Below are positions 16,803-26,503 of a DNA stretch of 64,000 nt, in pieces. Every line of letters starts with the position of its first letter. Position 1 is the first letter of the stretch. This DNA comes from an uncultured Ilyobacter sp. Its GTDB lineage: Bacteria; Fusobacteriota; Fusobacteriia; Fusobacteriales; Fusobacteriaceae. The position numbers and the translations under genes are program-made. Location: positions 558,001-622,000 of the forward strand of contig NZ_OY764864.1 of assembly GCF_963668515.1 (NCBI RefSeq), in the 5' to 3' direction. The notes beneath the pieces were generated by a model, which saw only the letters and a list, made by a program, of their open reading frames with translations, did no database searches and was not told the DNA's origin.

Positions 16803-18035
16803 ATGGGGATTTTAAAGAAGATATTTGGATTTGGTAAAAAAAAGGAAAAGACTCCTGAGGAGATAGAGAAGGAAAAGGCAATATATGAAGAAAAGGAAGC
16901 CGAAGAGGTCAAAAAAGTCATAGAGGAAGTGACCGAAGATGAGTTTATAGGGGAAAAGAAAGAGACTGAAGAGAAATCTGAAGAATCAGAAAATGAAATT
17001 TCTGAAGAGACAGCCGTAGAAAAAGAAGAGAAACCGGAATTTGAAGAGGAAAAAGCAGAGGTTAAAAATGAAATCAAAGAAGTAGAAAAGATCGAGACTA
17101 AAGAAATAGTAGCACCAAAAAAGAAAGGATTTTTTACTTCTTTAAAGGAGAAACTCACAAAGTCAAGGGAAGGTTTTTTTGGAAAGGTAAAGGGGTTCTT
17201 CTTAGGCAGAAGTGTTATCGACGATGAGATGTATGAAGATCTAGAAGAAATGCTTATACAGTCAGACATTGGTATGGACATGACCCTTAAAATAGTTGGG
17301 GCACTTGAAAAAGAGGTTAGGTCTAGAGGGATAAAAGACCCTAAAGAAGTATATGAGGTCCTCAAAGATGTAATGGAAAATTTCCTTATAGAAGAAGACA
17401 ATGAATTGAAAATAGATAAGCCTGGACTTAATGTAATTCTTGTGGTGGGAGTTAACGGAGTTGGGAAAACAACCACAATAGGAAAGATAGCTTCGAAGCT
17501 AACCAAGGAAGGGAAGAAAGTAATTGTAGGTGCAGGAGATACCTTTAGGGCAGCAGCCATAGAGCAGCTAGAAGAGTGGACAAAAAGAGCAGGAGCTGAG
17601 ATTATAAAGCACCAGCAGGGAACAGATCCAGGTGCGGTGGTTTTTGACACCTTGAAGGCGGCAGAAAATAGAAATGCAGATGTTGCGATAATAGATACTG
17701 CCGGAAGATTGCACAATAAGAATAATCTTATGAAAGAGTTAGAGAAGATAAATAGAATAATAGAAAAACATGTGGGTGACAACTTCTATGAAAGCATCCT
17801 TGTCATAGATGGAACCACAGGACAAAATGGATTGAATCAGGCAAAAGTATTTAATGAGGTGACAAAACTAACAGGGTTTATAGTCACTAAATTGGACGGA
17901 ACGGCAAAGGGGGGAATTGTTTTTGCAATCTCGGAGGAGCTTAAAAAACCTATTAAATTCATAGGTGTTGGAGAGGGTATAGAGGATTTGAGGCCTTTTA
18001 ATCCAAAAGAATACATTGATGCCATTTTTGAGTGA
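16803..18035 (+). CDS. ftsY: Signal recognition particle receptor FtsY
   Basis: A 410-residue SRP GTPase. The N-terminal part (about 20-105) is a highly acidic Glu/Lys region after a basic start (GILKKIFGFGKKKEK). The NG domain follows, with P-loop GVNGVGKTTTIGK (near 216), DTFRAAAIEQL, DTAGRLHNKN and TKLDGTAKGG. FtsY receives SRP-ribosome complexes at the membrane. I chose ATG 16803, with AGGAGG at 16791-16796; the GTG at 16785 lies upstream of that site. It appears monocistronic. Confidence 0.97.
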   Translation: MGILKKIFGFGKKKEKTPEEIEKEKAIYEEKEAEEVKKVIEEVTEDEFIGEKKETEEKSEESENEISEETAVEKEEKPEFEEEKAEVKNEIKEVEKIETKEIVAPKKKGFFTSLKEKLTKSREGFFGKVKGFFLGRSVIDDEMYEDLEEMLIQSDIGMDMTLKIVGALEKEVRSRGIKDPKEVYEVLKDVMENFLIEEDNELKIDKPGLNVILVVGVNGVGKTTTIGKIASKLTKEGKKVIVGAGDTFRAAAIEQLEEWTKRAGAEIIKHQQGTDPGAVVFDTLKAAENRNADVAIIDTAGRLHNKNNLMKELEKINRIIEKHVGDNFYESILVIDGTTGQNGLNQAKVFNEVTKLTGFIVTKLDGTAKGGIVFAISEELKKPIKFIGVGEGIEDLRPFNPKEYIDAIFE

Positions 18036-18221
18036 AAAATATCTTTTTTTACATTCAATTGACAAAAAAGTGCTCTTGAAAAATTACTAAATAGTGATCT
18101 TGTAAAGCCAGAGTTAAAAACTGTTTATAATTACTTGTAAAAAGTTTTTTTTTCTGATAAAATACTTCCGTGAGGATAAAAAAAAACCCTAGAAGCATTG
18201 ATTACTTTAGGAGGTAAGCGA

Positions 18222-19217
18222 GTGAGTTTTATATCGGAAGTAAGGGAAAAGGCTAAAAGTCTAAACAATAGGATTGTTTTACCAGAATCTACAGATGAAA
18301 GAGTCCTAAAAGCAACAGAGGAAATTGTCAAAGAGAAATTGGCAGTACCTGTATTAATTGGAAATGTAGAAGAGTTAACAAAACAGGCTCAAGAATTAGG
18401 CGTATCTCTAGAGGGAGCCGAAATTATTGATCCGATTAATTTTTCAAAGCTTGATGAGTATGTAGCAAAACTTGTAGAACTCAGGGCTAAAAAAGGGATG
18501 ACTGAGGAACAAGCAAGAGAAATCTTAACTTCAGACGTTAACTTTTTTGGTGCAATGATGGTTAAATTTGGAGACGCTGCCGGAATGGTTTCTGGATCTG
18601 ATTCTCCTACGGCCAATGTATTAAAGGCTGCACTCCAAGTAGTTGGAACTAAACCTGGAATGAAAACAGTTTCATCGGTATTTTTAATGGAACTTAATGA
18701 TAAGATAGAGGAATACGGTCAGCTTCTTTTATTTGGAGACTGTGCTGTAATTCCTGAACCAACTTCAGAGCAATTAGCTGATATAGCCGATAGTGCTGCT
18801 GATACAGCAAGATCAGTTGCAGGTATTGAACCTAAGGTAGCATTAATGTCCTTTTCTACAAAGGGATCTGCAAGACATGATTCGGTAAATGTTGTAATTG
18901 AAGCAGGAAAACTTTTAACTGAAAGAAAAGTAGATTTTGATTTTGAGGCAGAATTGCAGGCAGATGCTGCAATAGTAGAAGCGGTAGGTGCTAAAAAAGC
19001 TCCAGGATCAAAGGTTGCTGGGAATGCAAATGTACTTATATTTCCTAATCTAGCAGCAGGAAATATAGGATACAAATTGGTCCAAAGACTCGCTGGTGCA
19101 GAAGCACATGGTCCACTACTTCAAGGTCTTGCAGCACCGATAAATGACCTTTCTAGAGGATGTTCTGCATCAGATATAGCCAATTTAACAGCCATAACTG
19201 CTGTACAGGCCGGATAA
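18222..19217 (+). CDS. pta: Phosphate acetyltransferase
   Basis: A 331-residue short-form Pta that converts acetyl-CoA and phosphate to acetyl phosphate. Family motifs include RIVLPESTDERVLKA, GAMMVKFGDAAGMVSGSDSPTANVL and the C-terminal NVLIFPNLAAGNIGYKLVQRLAGAEAHGPLLQG region. I chose GTG 18222, preceded by GGAGG (18210-18214) at 7 nt; an in-frame TTG at 18198 is upstream of that site. ackA follows after 59 bp, giving the usual acetate/ATP module downstream of pyruvate:ferredoxin oxidoreductase. Confidence 0.97.
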   Translation: MSFISEVREKAKSLNNRIVLPESTDERVLKATEEIVKEKLAVPVLIGNVEELTKQAQELGVSLEGAEIIDPINFSKLDEYVAKLVELRAKKGMTEEQAREILTSDVNFFGAMMVKFGDAAGMVSGSDSPTANVLKAALQVVGTKPGMKTVSSVFLMELNDKIEEYGQLLLFGDCAVIPEPTSEQLADIADSAADTARSVAGIEPKVALMSFSTKGSARHDSVNVVIEAGKLLTERKVDFDFEAELQADAAIVEAVGAKKAPGSKVAGNANVLIFPNLAAGNIGYKLVQRLAGAEAHGPLLQGLAAPINDLSRGCSASDIANLTAITAVQAG

Positions 19218-19276
19218 TAAACTTTTTTTTCAAAATAAAAAATAAATCTTAAACAAATGGGAGGAATTTTATAATT

Positions 19277-20476
19277 ATGAAAGTTTTAGTAATAAATTGC
19301 GGAAGTTCATCATTAAAATATCAGTTAATAAATCCAGAATCAAGAGAAGTATTTGCTATAGGTCTTTGCGACAGAATAGGTATTCACGGATCTAAACTTG
19401 AATTTGAAGTCCCAGCGATAGATTTTGAAATAGAGATAGAAAAAGATATGGAAAGTCATAAAGAAGCTCTTGAAATGGTAATTGCAGCCCTTACAAATGA
19501 GGAGTACGGGGTTATTAAAACTGTAGAAGAGGTAGATGCTATCGGTCACAGAATAGTACACGGAGGAGAGGGGTTCTCTAGCTCTATACTGATCGATGAG
19601 GAAGTAATGGCAGCTGTAGAGGAAAATAATGGACTGGCACCATTACATAACCCTGCAAACCTAATGGGTGTAAGAACATGTATGGCACTTATGCCAGGAA
19701 AACCAAATATAGGAGTATTTGATACGGCATTCCATCAAACTATGCCTGCTAAAGCATATATGTATGCACTTCCTTATGCAGATTACAGAGATTTAAAAGT
19801 TAGAAAATACGGATTTCACGGAACTTCACATAAATTTGTTTCGACTGCAGCTAGAGAAATCATGGGAAATCCAGAAAAATCCAGAATTATTATATGCCAC
19901 CTTGGAAACGGAGCATCTGTATCAGCTGTAAAAGATGGGAAATGTGTAGATACCTCTATGGGATTGACTCCTGTAGCTGGACTGATGATGGGAACTAGAT
20001 GTGGAGATGTAGATCCTGGAGCTCTAATATACATAAAAAACAAAAGAGAACTTACTGATAAAGAATTAGACACAAGAATAAACAAAGAATCTGGAATTCT
20101 TGGAATATTTGAAAAATCTTCTGACTGTAGAGATCTTGAAATCGCTAGAGAAAAGGGTGATGAAAGAGCACAACTGGCAATAGATATGATGACTTACAGA
20201 ATAAGAGCCTACATTGCATCTTATGCTGCCGCTATGGGTGGAGTTGACATGATATGCTTTACAGGTGGAATCGGTGAAAACTCTTCATTAGTAAGATCAG
20301 AATCTCTAAAAGATCTTGAATTTATGGGAGTAGAGCTTGACAAAGAAGTTAACGTTGTAAGAAAAAAAGGTAATGTAAAACTTTCTAAAGAATCATCTAA
20401 AGTAGCAGTTTATAAAATACCTACAAACGAAGAATTAGTAATAGCTAGAGATACTCTTGAAATAGTGAATGGATAA
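19277..20476 (+). CDS. ackA: Acetate kinase
   Basis: A 399-residue kinase that makes ATP and acetate from acetyl phosphate. It begins KVLVINCGSSSLKYQLI, and contains FDTAFHQTMP, RKYGFHGTSHK, GNGASVSAV and the C-terminal CFTGGIGENS. All are hallmark motifs of the ASKHA-fold enzyme, and the length is normal. A GGGAGG site precedes the ATG. A strong terminator follows 7 bp after the stop, so pta-ackA is a two-gene unit separate from the downstream oxidoreductase. Confidence 0.98.
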   Translation: MKVLVINCGSSSLKYQLINPESREVFAIGLCDRIGIHGSKLEFEVPAIDFEIEIEKDMESHKEALEMVIAALTNEEYGVIKTVEEVDAIGHRIVHGGEGFSSSILIDEEVMAAVEENNGLAPLHNPANLMGVRTCMALMPGKPNIGVFDTAFHQTMPAKAYMYALPYADYRDLKVRKYGFHGTSHKFVSTAAREIMGNPEKSRIIICHLGNGASVSAVKDGKCVDTSMGLTPVAGLMMGTRCGDVDPGALIYIKNKRELTDKELDTRINKESGILGIFEKSSDCRDLEIAREKGDERAQLAIDMMTYRIRAYIASYAAAMGGVDMICFTGGIGENSSLVRSESLKDLEFMGVELDKEVNVVRKKGNVKLSKESSKVAVYKIPTNEELVIARDTLEIVNG

Positions 20477-20483
20477 TAAAATT

Positions 20484-20517
20484 ATACACCTGCCCTTTGG
20501 GCAGGTGTATTTTTTTG
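20484..20517 (+). terminator. Terminator of pta-ackA
   Basis: Perfect 12-bp arms ATACACCTGCCC/GGGCAGGTGTAT around TTT, followed by T7. Confidence 0.92.
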
Positions 20518-20857
20518 TAATTGTTTTTAATGTTAACCGAAAAAGTTTACAATAATTATGTAACTTGCTGGGAGATATAGATTTTATAATTTTTAATTAA
20601 GTATGTCAGATTTAAAAAAATATATTAACTGTTAAAAAAATTAAAGCTTCAATCTAGAATTATTATTTGAATGGATGTGTAAAGTTCAAGTTAACGTAAA
20701 ACTCATACAATGAAATTTCAAAATCAATACATTTTGTGAAGCTTAGATTAACTTATTATTTTTACATCTATAGTTTTAGTTCGGAAAAAGAACTTGTATT
20801 ACTAGTTTTATGAAAAAAGATAAAAAAGTTTACAATTATCAAATCAATAGAAAATTA

Positions 20858-20886
20858 TTGACAAAACAGAGTAGAACTAATACAAT
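20858..20886 (+). promoter_or_regulatory. Promoter P1 of the oxidoreductase gene
   Basis: TTGACA (20858-20863), 17-bp spacer, TACAAT (20881-20886). Confidence 0.75.
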
Positions 20887-20959
20887 GAACTAGTGTAGAC
20901 GAAAGAGGTCAGTCAAAATAATGAATTTTAGAAAAACAAATAAAAATGTTTGAGCATTG

Positions 20960-20988
20960 TTGACAGAACAGTGTTTATAAAGTAATAT
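20960..20988 (+). promoter_or_regulatory. Promoter P2 of the oxidoreductase gene
   Basis: TTGACA (20960-20965), 17-bp spacer, TAATAT (20983-20988); about 72 bp before the start, with AAGGAGG at 21051-21057 as ribosome site. Confidence 0.75.
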
Positions 20989-21066
20989 TTTAATTGACTG
21001 GAAATTTTACTTTTCCACACAAAAGTAAGAAGATTATTAACTTATACTTTAAGGAGGCGACAATTA

Positions 21067-24000
21067 ATGGTTAAAAAGATGCAAACTATGGATGGTAACC
21101 AGGCAGCAGCTTGGGCGTCGTATGCTTTTACAGAAGTAGCGGGGATCTATCCTATAACTCCATCATCTCCGATGGCAGAATATACTGACGAGTGGGCAGC
21201 AAAAGGGAAGAAAAACTTATTTGGTGTTCCTGTTAAACTTGTAGAGATGCAATCAGAGGCTGGAGCAGCTGGAACTGTACACGGATCACTTCAAGCTGGT
21301 GCTCTTACTACTACTTATACAGCATCTCAAGGATTATTATTAAAAATACCGAATATGTATAAGATTGCTGGAGAACTTTTACCAAGTGTAATTCATGTAT
21401 CAGCAAGATCACTTTCAGCTCAAGCCCTTTCAATATTTGGAGACCATTCAGATATTTATTCTGCTAGACAGACTGGGTATGCTATGCTTGCATCTGGATC
21501 GGTTCAAGAAGTAATGGATCTAGCTGGAGTTGCTCACCTAGCTACTTTTAAAACAAGAGTACCATTTATGCATTTCTTTGACGGTTTCAGAACTTCACAC
21601 GAAATTCAAAAAGTAGAAGTAATGGACTATGAAGTATATGATAGATTATTAGATAAAAAAGCGGTTCAAGAATTCAGAGACAGAGCGATAAATCCTCACC
21701 ACCCAGTAACAAGAGGAACGGCTCAAAATGATGATATATATTTCCAAACTAGAGAAGCTCAAAATAAATTCTACGATGCAGTTCCTAAGGCAGTAGCAGA
21801 ATATATGGAAGAGATCTCAAAAGTAACAGGAAGAGATTACAAGCCATTCACTTATTATGGTGCTGAAGATGCAACTAACATCATAGTTGCTATGGGATCA
21901 GTTACAGAGTGTCTAAGAGAAACTGTAGACTACTTAACTTCAAAGGGAGAAAAAGTAGGACTTTTAACTGTTCACCTATACAGACCTTTCTCTGCAGAGT
22001 ACTTCATGAACGTACTTCCTAAAACTGTAAAGAAAATTGCTGTTCTTGACAGAACAAAAGAACCTGGAGCAATGGGAGAGCCTCTATACCTTGACGTAAG
22101 AAACTTATTCTACGGTCAGGCAGACGCACCAGAAATTATCGGAGGAAGATATGGACTTTCCTCTAAAGATACTACTCCTGCTCAGATGATCGCAGTATTT
22201 GAAAACTTAAAATCAGAAACTCCAAAATCACCATTTACTGTTGGTATCGTAGATGACGTTACTAACCTATCACTAGAAGTAGGGGAATCTGTATTTGTAG
22301 GATCTGAAGATGTAAAGGGTTGCTTATTCTTCGGACTAGGATCAGACGGTACAGTAGGAGCAAATAAAAACTCGATCAAAATAATCGGAGATAAAACGGA
22401 TCTTTATGCACAAGGATACTTTGCATATGACTCTAAGAAATCAGGAGGAGTTACTAGATCTCACCTAAGATTCGGTAAGACTCCAATTAGATCAACTTAC
22501 TTAGTTTCTTCACCTAGTTTCGTTGCATGTTCTGTACCTGCATATCTTGCACAGTATGATATGATATCAGGACTTAAAAAAGGTGGAACTTTCTTACTTA
22601 ACTGCATCTGGGATAAAGATGAGACTATAGCAAATCTTCCAAATTCAATCAAGAAAGCTTTAGCTAAAAAAGAGGCTAAATTCTACACTATCAACGCTAC
22701 TAAGCTTGGTGAAGAGATCGGTCTTGGAAACAGAACAAATACAATCATGCAATCAGCTTTCTTTAAGCTTGCTGACGTAATTCCATTTGAAGAAGCTCAA
22801 ACTTACATGAAAGAATATGCTAAAAAATCATATGAGAAAAAGGGTCAAGACATAGTAGAAATGAACTATGCAGCTATCGACAGAGGAGCAGGAGAGTTAG
22901 TAGAGATCCCTGTAGACTCAGCTTGGGCTAATCTTGCAGACGAAGATACTTCAGAGTGCTGTGGATCTAGAGACTGTTCATGTGGAGTAAAGCCAGAATT
23001 TGTAACTAAAATCTGTGACCCAATAAACTCAATAAAAGGGTATGACCTTCCAGTATCAGCATTTGACGGATACGAAGACGGTACTTTTGAAAATGGTACA
23101 ACAGCTTATGAAAAAAGAGGAATCGCTGTAAACGTACCTCACTGGGTTTCTGAGAACTGTATCCAGTGTAACCAGTGTTCTTATGTATGTCCTCATGCAG
23201 TAATCAGACCTTTCTTAATCAACGAGGAAGAGATGGCTAATGCACCTGAAGGTCTTACAACTATTAAACCAATCGGAAAAGGTTTAGACGGTCTTCAGTA
23301 CAAGATTCAAGTTTCTACACTTGATTGTACAGGATGTGGATCATGTGCAAATGTATGTCCTGCACCAAAAGGAAAGGCACTTGTAATGAATCCTATCGGT
23401 GATGAAGTAGCTGCTGGAGAACCTGAAAATGCAAACTACCTATTCAACGAGGTTACTTATAAAGATGACTTAATGGCAAAAACAAATGTTAAAGGATCTC
23501 AATTTGCACAGCCATTATTTGAGTTCCACGGAGCATGTGCTGGATGTGGAGAAACTCCATATATCAAAGCAATAACTCAACTTTTCGGAGACAGAATGAT
23601 GGTAGCAAACGCTACTGGATGTTCTTCAATCTACGGAGGATCTGCACCATCTACTCCATACACTAAAAACGCAAAGGGTGAAGGACCAGCTTGGGCATCA
23701 TCACTATTCGAAGATAATGCTGAATTTGGATTCGGAATGCATGTGGGAGTAGAGGCTCTAAGAGACAGATTAGAAGAAGTAATGACAAGAACTATGGATA
23801 AAGCTCCTGCAGAAGTAGCAGAACTTTATAAAGAATGGATCGAAAACAGAAAGAATGGTGCTAAAACAGCTGAAATCAGAACTAAGCTACTTCCATTAAT
23901 CGAAGGAAAAGACTTTGAGGGAGCTGCTGAAGTACTTTCACTTAAAGATTACATTGTTAAAAAATCACAATGGATATTTGGTGGAGACGGATGGGCTAAC

Positions 24001-24627
24001 GATATCGGATACAGCGGAATAGACCATGCATTAGCATCAGGTCAAGACGTAAATATCCTTGTAGTTGATACAGAAGTTTACTCAAATACAGGTGGACAGG
24101 CTTCGAAAGCATCTCCTTCAGGAGCAGTTGCTAAGTTTGCTGCATCTGGTAAAGGAATCCAGAAGAAAGATATGGCTGCCATATTCATGTCTTATGGATA
24201 TATATACATCGCAATGGTATCTATGGGAGCTAACCAAGCTCAATATCTAAAAGCCATACAGGAAGCAGAAGCATTTGACGGACCATCAATCATAATCGCT
24301 TATGCTCCATGTGTAAACCACGGTATCAGAAAAGGTATGGGACAATCACAGCTTGAGATGAAACTTGCAACAGAGTGTGGATACTGGCCTCTAATCAGAT
24401 ACAATCCTGCCTTAGAAGCAGAAGGTAAGAATCCACTTCAATTGGACTCTAAAGAGCCTAACTGGGATAAATACCAAGAGTTCCTAATGGGAGAAGTAAG
24501 ATATGCTACTCTTACAAAATCATTCCCTGAAAGAGCAAAACAGCTTTTTGCTGCAAACCAAGCAGAAGCTAAAAGAAAATGGGAGCAATACAAGAGACTT
24601 GCGTCACTTGATTACTCTGCAAAGTAA
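21067..24627 (+). CDS. nifJ: Pyruvate:ferredoxin (flavodoxin) oxidoreductase
   Basis: A 1186-residue single-chain enzyme oxidising pyruvate and CoA to acetyl-CoA and CO2 while reducing ferredoxin. Domain order is complete: the N-terminal pyrimidine/substrate domain (YPITPSSPMAE), the CoA-binding middle, two [4Fe-4S] motifs CIQCNQCSYVCP (near 698) and CTGCGSCANVCP (near 754), then the TPP domain with CAGCGETP (near 825) and GDGWANDIGYSG, VYSNTGGQASKAS. A cysteine-rich linker near residues 630-640 (ECCGSRDCSCG) is unusual. Codon choice is narrow and even, suggesting high expression, in line with two strong promoters. Confidence 0.98.
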   Translation: MVKKMQTMDGNQAAAWASYAFTEVAGIYPITPSSPMAEYTDEWAAKGKKNLFGVPVKLVEMQSEAGAAGTVHGSLQAGALTTTYTASQGLLLKIPNMYKIAGELLPSVIHVSARSLSAQALSIFGDHSDIYSARQTGYAMLASGSVQEVMDLAGVAHLATFKTRVPFMHFFDGFRTSHEIQKVEVMDYEVYDRLLDKKAVQEFRDRAINPHHPVTRGTAQNDDIYFQTREAQNKFYDAVPKAVAEYMEEISKVTGRDYKPFTYYGAEDATNIIVAMGSVTECLRETVDYLTSKGEKVGLLTVHLYRPFSAEYFMNVLPKTVKKIAVLDRTKEPGAMGEPLYLDVRNLFYGQADAPEIIGGRYGLSSKDTTPAQMIAVFENLKSETPKSPFTVGIVDDVTNLSLEVGESVFVGSEDVKGCLFFGLGSDGTVGANKNSIKIIGDKTDLYAQGYFAYDSKKSGGVTRSHLRFGKTPIRSTYLVSSPSFVACSVPAYLAQYDMISGLKKGGTFLLNCIWDKDETIANLPNSIKKALAKKEAKFYTINATKLGEEIGLGNRTNTIMQSAFFKLADVIPFEEAQTYMKEYAKKSYEKKGQDIVEMNYAAIDRGAGELVEIPVDSAWANLADEDTSECCGSRDCSCGVKPEFVTKICDPINSIKGYDLPVSAFDGYEDGTFENGTTAYEKRGIAVNVPHWVSENCIQCNQCSYVCPHAVIRPFLINEEEMANAPEGLTTIKPIGKGLDGLQYKIQVSTLDCTGCGSCANVCPAPKGKALVMNPIGDEVAAGEPENANYLFNEVTYKDDLMAKTNVKGSQFAQPLFEFHGACAGCGETPYIKAITQLFGDRMMVANATGCSSIYGGSAPSTPYTKNAKGEGPAWASSLFEDNAEFGFGMHVGVEALRDRLEEVMTRTMDKAPAEVAELYKEWIENRKNGAKTAEIRTKLLPLIEGKDFEGAAEVLSLKDYIVKKSQWIFGGDGWANDIGYSGIDHALASGQDVNILVVDTEVYSNTGGQASKASPSGAVAKFAASGKGIQKKDMAAIFMSYGYIYIAMVSMGANQAQYLKAIQEAEAFDGPSIIIAYAPCVNHGIRKGMGQSQLEMKLATECGYWPLIRYNPALEAEGKNPLQLDSKEPNWDKYQEFLMGEVRYATLTKSFPERAKQLFAANQAEAKRKWEQYKRLASLDYSAK

Positions 24628-24648
24628 TTTTCAAAATATGGTTTACTG

Positions 24649-24679
24649 AAGGACCGGGATATTTCCGGTCCTTTTTTTC
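24649..24679 (+). terminator. Terminator of the oxidoreductase gene
   Basis: AAGGACCGG and CCGGTCCTT arms with an AT-rich loop, then a T-run. Confidence 0.9.
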
Positions 24680-24747
24680 TTATTTTGTAAGGAAAAATAC
24701 TCTTTGTGATGTATAAAGCTGTAACGAGATAAAAGGAGGGGAGTTTT

Positions 24748-25077
24748 ATGGAATTGAAAAAAGAAAAATGTGTCCCGTGTGAAATGGGAGGAGAGCCTCT
24801 GAAGAAATATGAAATTCTTGATATGGTTAAACTTGTGGATTCTCGGTGGAGTATAGAGGGTGGAAAAGCTATCAGAAGAGTTTTTAAGTTTAGAAATTTT
24901 AAAGAAGCTCTAAAATTTGTAAATATCATAGGAGAAATTGCAGAAGAAGAGGGGCATCATCCTGATATAGAACTGGGATGGGGAAAAGTCTCAGTTAAAT
25001 TCACCACACACAAGATAGGTGGACTGAGTACCAATGATTTTATCATGGCTGCAAAAATAGATGAGGTGGCAGTTTAA
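24748..25077 (+). CDS. Pterin-4a-carbinolamine dehydratase-like protein
   Basis: A 109-residue protein with the family signature EEEGHHPDIELGWGKVSVKF and then FTTHKIGGLSTNDFIMAAKID. The enzyme dehydrates 4a-hydroxytetrahydropterin, recycling the cofactor of aromatic amino acid hydroxylases. No hydroxylase is in the window, and such an oxygen-dependent partner is unlikely in an anaerobe, so the real role may differ (for instance in pterin or cofactor metabolism). The N-terminus has CVPCEMGGEPL, a short CxxC pair. Monocistronic, between two terminators. Confidence 0.85.
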   Translation: MELKKEKCVPCEMGGEPLKKYEILDMVKLVDSRWSIEGGKAIRRVFKFRNFKEALKFVNIIGEIAEEEGHHPDIELGWGKVSVKFTTHKIGGLSTNDFIMAAKIDEVAV

Positions 25078-25098
25078 CTGCTATCTCATCTATTTTTT
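25055..25098. terminator. Terminator between convergent pterin dehydratase gene and citG
   Basis: A long imperfect palindrome (AAATAGATGAGGTGGCAGT against ACTGCTATCTCATCTATTT) that overlaps the stop codon and ends in T6. It may serve both strands. Confidence 0.8.
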
Positions 25099-25117
25099 AA
25101 ATTATGAAAATATAGAA

Positions 25118-25978
25118 CTAAAGAGAGTTATAAAAATATCTTTTTATAAGGGATAGAAATACCGTCACGGCTAAAAGATCGGCGCAGCCACCGGGACTAA
25201 TTCTTTTTTGGGAAAATTTTTTATCTAGCTCATCTATTTCTATGAGAAGTTCTTTATTTAAAAGACTACCTTTTTTTAAGATATTCTTGCATATATCCTG
25301 CACTTCTTTTAAAGTATCAATATCATGTCTATGAAGTATGGTAGTATCATCACAGTGAGCCATAATGGTGATAAGGGTATGTAGAAGCCTTTCATTGTCA
25401 CCTGCATTAGAAAATTCTACATCATCATATGCAGGAAGGGCGTAGTCGAAGATAACAGGTATCCCTGATTCGACCTCCCCACGTATTCCTGTTATGCCAT
25501 ATTCTAAAAAAACCCTTTCCCCGTGGGTGAGTTTAGTTTTTTTCTCTAAGATTTTTAGTTCACTGTCAACCAACCCTTTGGTCATAAAGCGGATATTTTC
25601 CTGAATTGAATGAAACTCATTATTTTCATAGATGGTCTTTGCTGCTGCTATCACAACTATTCCAAGGACGAAGATCATTCCTTTATGGGTGTTTATTCCT
25701 TTGGTTTTTTCAAACATCTCCTTTTCAGCCTCTATACCCAGCAGCCGACAGTCTTTGAAGATAACCTCTAGTCCATCAGGAGAAAAACCTCTGTTGGCAA
25801 TTTTTAACATATATTTTTGGAGTGAAGCCGTGCTTTTTATAAATGTGAAATAGTCCATGTCCTCATGAGCCCCTTTAGATACTGGGGATACAAGTCCGAA
25901 TGACGGAAAGCATGCCACCTCCATAAGCATGGACTCAAGAGCAAATTCACCTAACTTGTATATTTTTTCAGGATACAT
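25118..25978 (-). CDS. citG: Triphosphoribosyl-dephospho-CoA synthase
   Basis: A 286-residue CitG. It shows LVSPVSKGAHEDMDYFTF and KGINTHKGMIFVLG, hallmarks of the family. The enzyme makes the citrate lyase prosthetic-group precursor from ATP and dephospho-CoA, releasing adenine. It is the last gene of the minus-strand set citC-citX-citG; its ATG directly abuts the citX stop. The citrate lyase structural genes citDEF are not in the window, so they must lie elsewhere if the pathway is functional. Confidence 0.93.
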   Translation of the reverse strand: MYPEKIYKLGEFALESMLMEVACFPSFGLVSPVSKGAHEDMDYFTFIKSTASLQKYMLKIANRGFSPDGLEVIFKDCRLLGIEAEKEMFEKTKGINTHKGMIFVLGIVVIAAAKTIYENNEFHSIQENIRFMTKGLVDSELKILEKKTKLTHGERVFLEYGITGIRGEVESGIPVIFDYALPAYDDVEFSNAGDNERLLHTLITIMAHCDDTTILHRHDIDTLKEVQDICKNILKKGSLLNKELLIEIDELDKKFSQKRISPGGCADLLAVTVFLSLIKRYFYNSL

Positions 25979-26503
25979 TTATTTTTTCACCTCGTTTTTT
26001 TTGAAATTTTCATAGGAGACGTGAATATATTCGATAAGCTCACTTAATAAGTGAGCTCTGCTTCTAACACAAATATGGGCATCATTTTCACAAATAAAGC
26101 ATTTTCTTTTTGGAAGGTTTAGATGACTTCTGCTAATACCCTGAGAGTCATCTCTGTAAACATCAATGTCCGCAAGTCTTCCAAGGGGGTGATTTTTCTC
26201 TAGTTTTATCACTGATTTTTTTATGTTTATAGGGTCTTCCTCTATAAATATTATGTATACGACTCCTTCAAAGGAGTAAAGAGTTTCGGTATATCTTATT
26301 TTACTCTCAAAAATTCTTTGGCATTCACTATTCATAATAGATGCTATGTCATTTGCTACAAAACTGTTTTTATCTAGTCCGGGATAATTTGTCCTCAAGG
26401 CTATAAAGGGAAGGCTATATTCTTTTGACAGTGCTTCCTGGAGTCTCACTCTTTGCTCCCTGGCGTTTAATATATCAATGGGATTAATGTTTTTTTTCTT
26501 CAT
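25979..26503 (-). CDS. citX: Apo-citrate lyase phosphoribosyl-dephospho-CoA transferase
   Basis: A 174-residue CitX. It begins with a LNAREQRV segment and contains NHPLGRLADIDVYRDD and RKCFICENDAHIC, typical of the family. CitX transfers the prosthetic group onto a serine of the acyl carrier subunit CitD. In E. coli citX is a separate gene, in some bacteria it is fused to citG; here they are separate but adjacent. The ATG overlaps the citC stop (TGATG), indicating translational coupling. Confidence 0.93.
   Translation of the reverse strand: MKKKNINPIDILNAREQRVRLQEALSKEYSLPFIALRTNYPGLDKNSFVANDIASIMNSECQRIFESKIRYTETLYSFEGVVYIIFIEEDPINIKKSVIKLEKNHPLGRLADIDVYRDDSQGISRSHLNLPKRKCFICENDAHICVRSRAHLLSELIEYIHVSYENFKKNEVKK

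Larger units (their letters stand above)
20518..21066 (+). promoter_or_regulatory. Upstream region of the pyruvate:ferredoxin oxidoreductase gene
   Basis: A 549-bp AT-rich stretch without a supportable gene. It contains two strong promoters at its right end and, further left, two similar AAAAAGTTTACAAT elements (near 20539 and 20825) and a TTAACTGTTAA palindrome near 20625. These could bind a redox or catabolite regulator; no known operator is certain. Confidence 0.45.
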
